Notes under the pieces: model-generated
The model's input: the letters and a program-made list of their open reading frames with translations, nothing else
Databases searched by the model: none
What the model was told of the DNA's origin: nothing
Part shown: piece after piece, positions 62,646 through 64,000 of the stretch
Layout: every line of letters starts with the position of its first letter
Position numbering within the stretch: the first letter of the stretch is position 1
Translations under genes and position numbers: made by a program
DNA from: Salvelinus alpinus
Taxonomy: Eukaryota; Chordata; Actinopteri; Salmoniformes; Salmonidae
Reading direction: 5' to 3'
NCBI RefSeq assembly: GCF_045679555.1
Contig: NC_092091.1
Location: 92,274,190 to 92,338,189 of the forward strand
DNA: 64,000 nt

Positions 62646-62778
62646 CCCCTAACCCGCACTACGCTGGGCCAAATTGTGCGCAGCCCTATGGGTCTCCAGA
62701 TCACGGACGGTTACAGCCCGCGATCGAACCCGGGTATGTAGTGATGCAGTGTTTTAGACCGCTGCGCCACTCTGGAGC
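62646..62778 (-). mobile_element. tRNA-derived SINE (copy 2)
   Basis: Same SINE in the second tandem copy, at the same position, so it was duplicated with the unit and did not insert twice. The B box is intact. Confidence 0.82.
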
Positions 62779-63724
62779 TTAAGTTAAAATAGCTGACAGA
62801 TATTTCTTCCTAACCCTTTAAGAGAATACAGCCTACACACCATCATTTCTTGTTCTGGTTTAATAGTTGCCTACAAGGTGATACGCATTGCTTTGTTATG
62901 CAAGAAAATGTCAAAAAATCGAAACATTGGTTTGTCTGGCAAGTACGTTTGATTGTTGAGCTGGGGTGTACGACTTAGAGCACACCGTACCAAACCGTTG
63001 CAAAACGTTTTGGAACGACAACGAGTTTCAAATTCAGGTAATTCAGAGCCGGACCGACTTTTGGGAACCATGATTTAGTCAACATTTACATCGTTTATGT
63101 GCCAATTTGTTGCATGTCACTTTTGCTTGACCGATTTGACGAGACGGACTAGTTTCTTTAGCGACAGATTTACACAATTGCGATGCACGTCTTCTTTCGG
63201 GAATTGAAACAACGCAAAGTGTCGACTGTGTTGGGGATCACGCGGATAGCAAATCACAATAATGTGCTATCAATCGCCTATAACAACTACTCTATACCTC
63301 ATAGCCTATAACATCACATCATATTAATTAGGCTAATCAATATGAATCAACATAAAAGCCTAAAATGATTATTCTTGAAAGTTGAAATCAGTATTGTAAT
63401 CATTTTAAAATTCTGCGGATGTTTAACCCCCCAAATCACCTCTCTCTACAATAGTCTTAAGTTCTCAAACACTTTTCTATATTCAATTGTAAAAGGCTAC
63501 AAACCTGAAACATGTTTCTTCGGCCGTTATTTCTCTACTTCCTTATAAAATGTTGGCTACTTCCCATTTCAGCACAGTCGACACGTACAACATGTATAGG
63601 TTTATATTATATGATCATATTTATGTCATATAAAGTCTTCATACACTTCATGCAGGTGTTCAGCCCATAAATTCATATTCTATCTGGTAAAAGTGGATTT
63701 TGTATTATTTTATTTCAGGATTTG

Positions 63725-64000
63725 ATTGCGTGATGTTTTGCAGTGCTACCAGCAGAGGGCAGTGTGACAACAACCAGGTTCGGCAGAAGGACGCTAGACG
63801 GTCATATCTGCGTTGTTATGGTAACATGGTAGGGTTAGGGTCACATGACAGGATGGGTAACCAATGATAGACAATGAATCTGCAGAACCCCAAAACAGAC
63901 TGATTACAATGTGTAGTAGATGACGTTACATTGAACTAATCACATTTATTAAAGACCACAGAGACACATAAATACATTTCATTCTTTTTCATTTTATTTA
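63725..64000 (-). repeat. NLR 3'-flank paralogous block (copy 2)
   Basis: Matches 11,180-11,600 over most of its length. It probably marks the 3' flank of the next NLR gene of the cluster, whose body would lie to the right of this window. Confidence 0.65.

Larger units (their letters stand above)
61281..63690 (-). repeat. Tandem repeat of about 990 bp, two full copies and a partial third, in the NLR upstream region
   Basis: Copies start at 61,281, 62,271 and 63,264 (GTGCAATCAATCGCC or GTGCTATCAATCGCC). Copies 1 and 2 include the same SINE and are highly similar. The third is truncated near the SINE position. Each carries a TATA-like site on the minus strand and a following possible splice donor. 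Confidence 0.9.

Noticed and set aside
61878..63071. Two identical 66-residue proteins at 61.9 and 62.9 kb
   Set aside because: They are the same short frame copied with the tandem unit; no recognisable domain, and the sequence lies in a probable upstream regulatory region.

Overview
The window is vertebrate nuclear DNA and looks like a salmonid (salmon, trout or char). The grounds are a fish-specific FISNA-NACHT NLR gene, Tc1 ends of the salmonid type, tRNA-derived SINEs, an L2-type LINE whose 3' tail is common in salmonids, TTAA-flanked repeats and very many minisatellites. The species assignment is inference. There is no prokaryotic content, CRISPR array or operon.

The centre of the window is one large host gene on the minus strand, about 59,883 down to 12,554. 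I pieced together 19 coding exons by hand. They join in phase into one open frame of 1,627 codons plus stop. The domain order is N-terminal MSLSGERE repeats, FISNA, NACHT ATPase, five LRR exons, PRY-SPRY (B30.2), FIIND (ZU5-UPA) and CARD. This is an NLRP1-like inflammasome sensor with a B30.2 domain between the LRRs and the FIIND. The FIIND keeps a Phe-Ser autoprocessing site and a His 27 residues upstream of the Ser.

Layout from the left. 1-2,656: unassigned sequence, then a hAT transposon with an 8-bp target duplication. 2,657-4,571: a rearranged TTAA-type repeat, then exons 1-2 of a second, broken NLR gene on the plus strand. 4,572-10,990: a decayed LTR retroelement (gag and protease only). 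11,180-12,554: 3' flank of the NLRP1-like gene, including a 51-bp minisatellite. 12,554-28,204: the 3' half of the gene (CARD, FIIND, B30.2, last LRRs). Its introns hold a decayed Tx1-like LINE, several minisatellites, and a Tc1 element broken by a solo LTR. 28,205-56,706: one 28.5-kb intron made mainly of a 34/40-bp minisatellite. That array is split by a 15.3-kb endogenous retrovirus (31,339-46,631, minus strand) and an L2 LINE (49,911-54,889, plus strand). 56,707-59,883: first LRR exons, NACHT exon and N-terminal exons. 59,884-64,000: upstream region with 26-bp and 40-bp minisatellites and about 990-bp tandem units (two full copies and a partial third) carrying a TATA-like site and a SINE, then sequence matching the 3' flank at 11.18 kb. 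That match suggests the next NLR gene of a head-to-tail cluster starts just beyond the window.

The retrovirus is strikingly complete: paired LTRs differing at about six positions, a 4-bp target duplication, a single gag-UAG-pol frame, and an intact env frame with a furin-type site, a CX6CC motif and an unusual cysteine-rich tail. The mobile elements are independent of the NLR gene but now make up most of its length.
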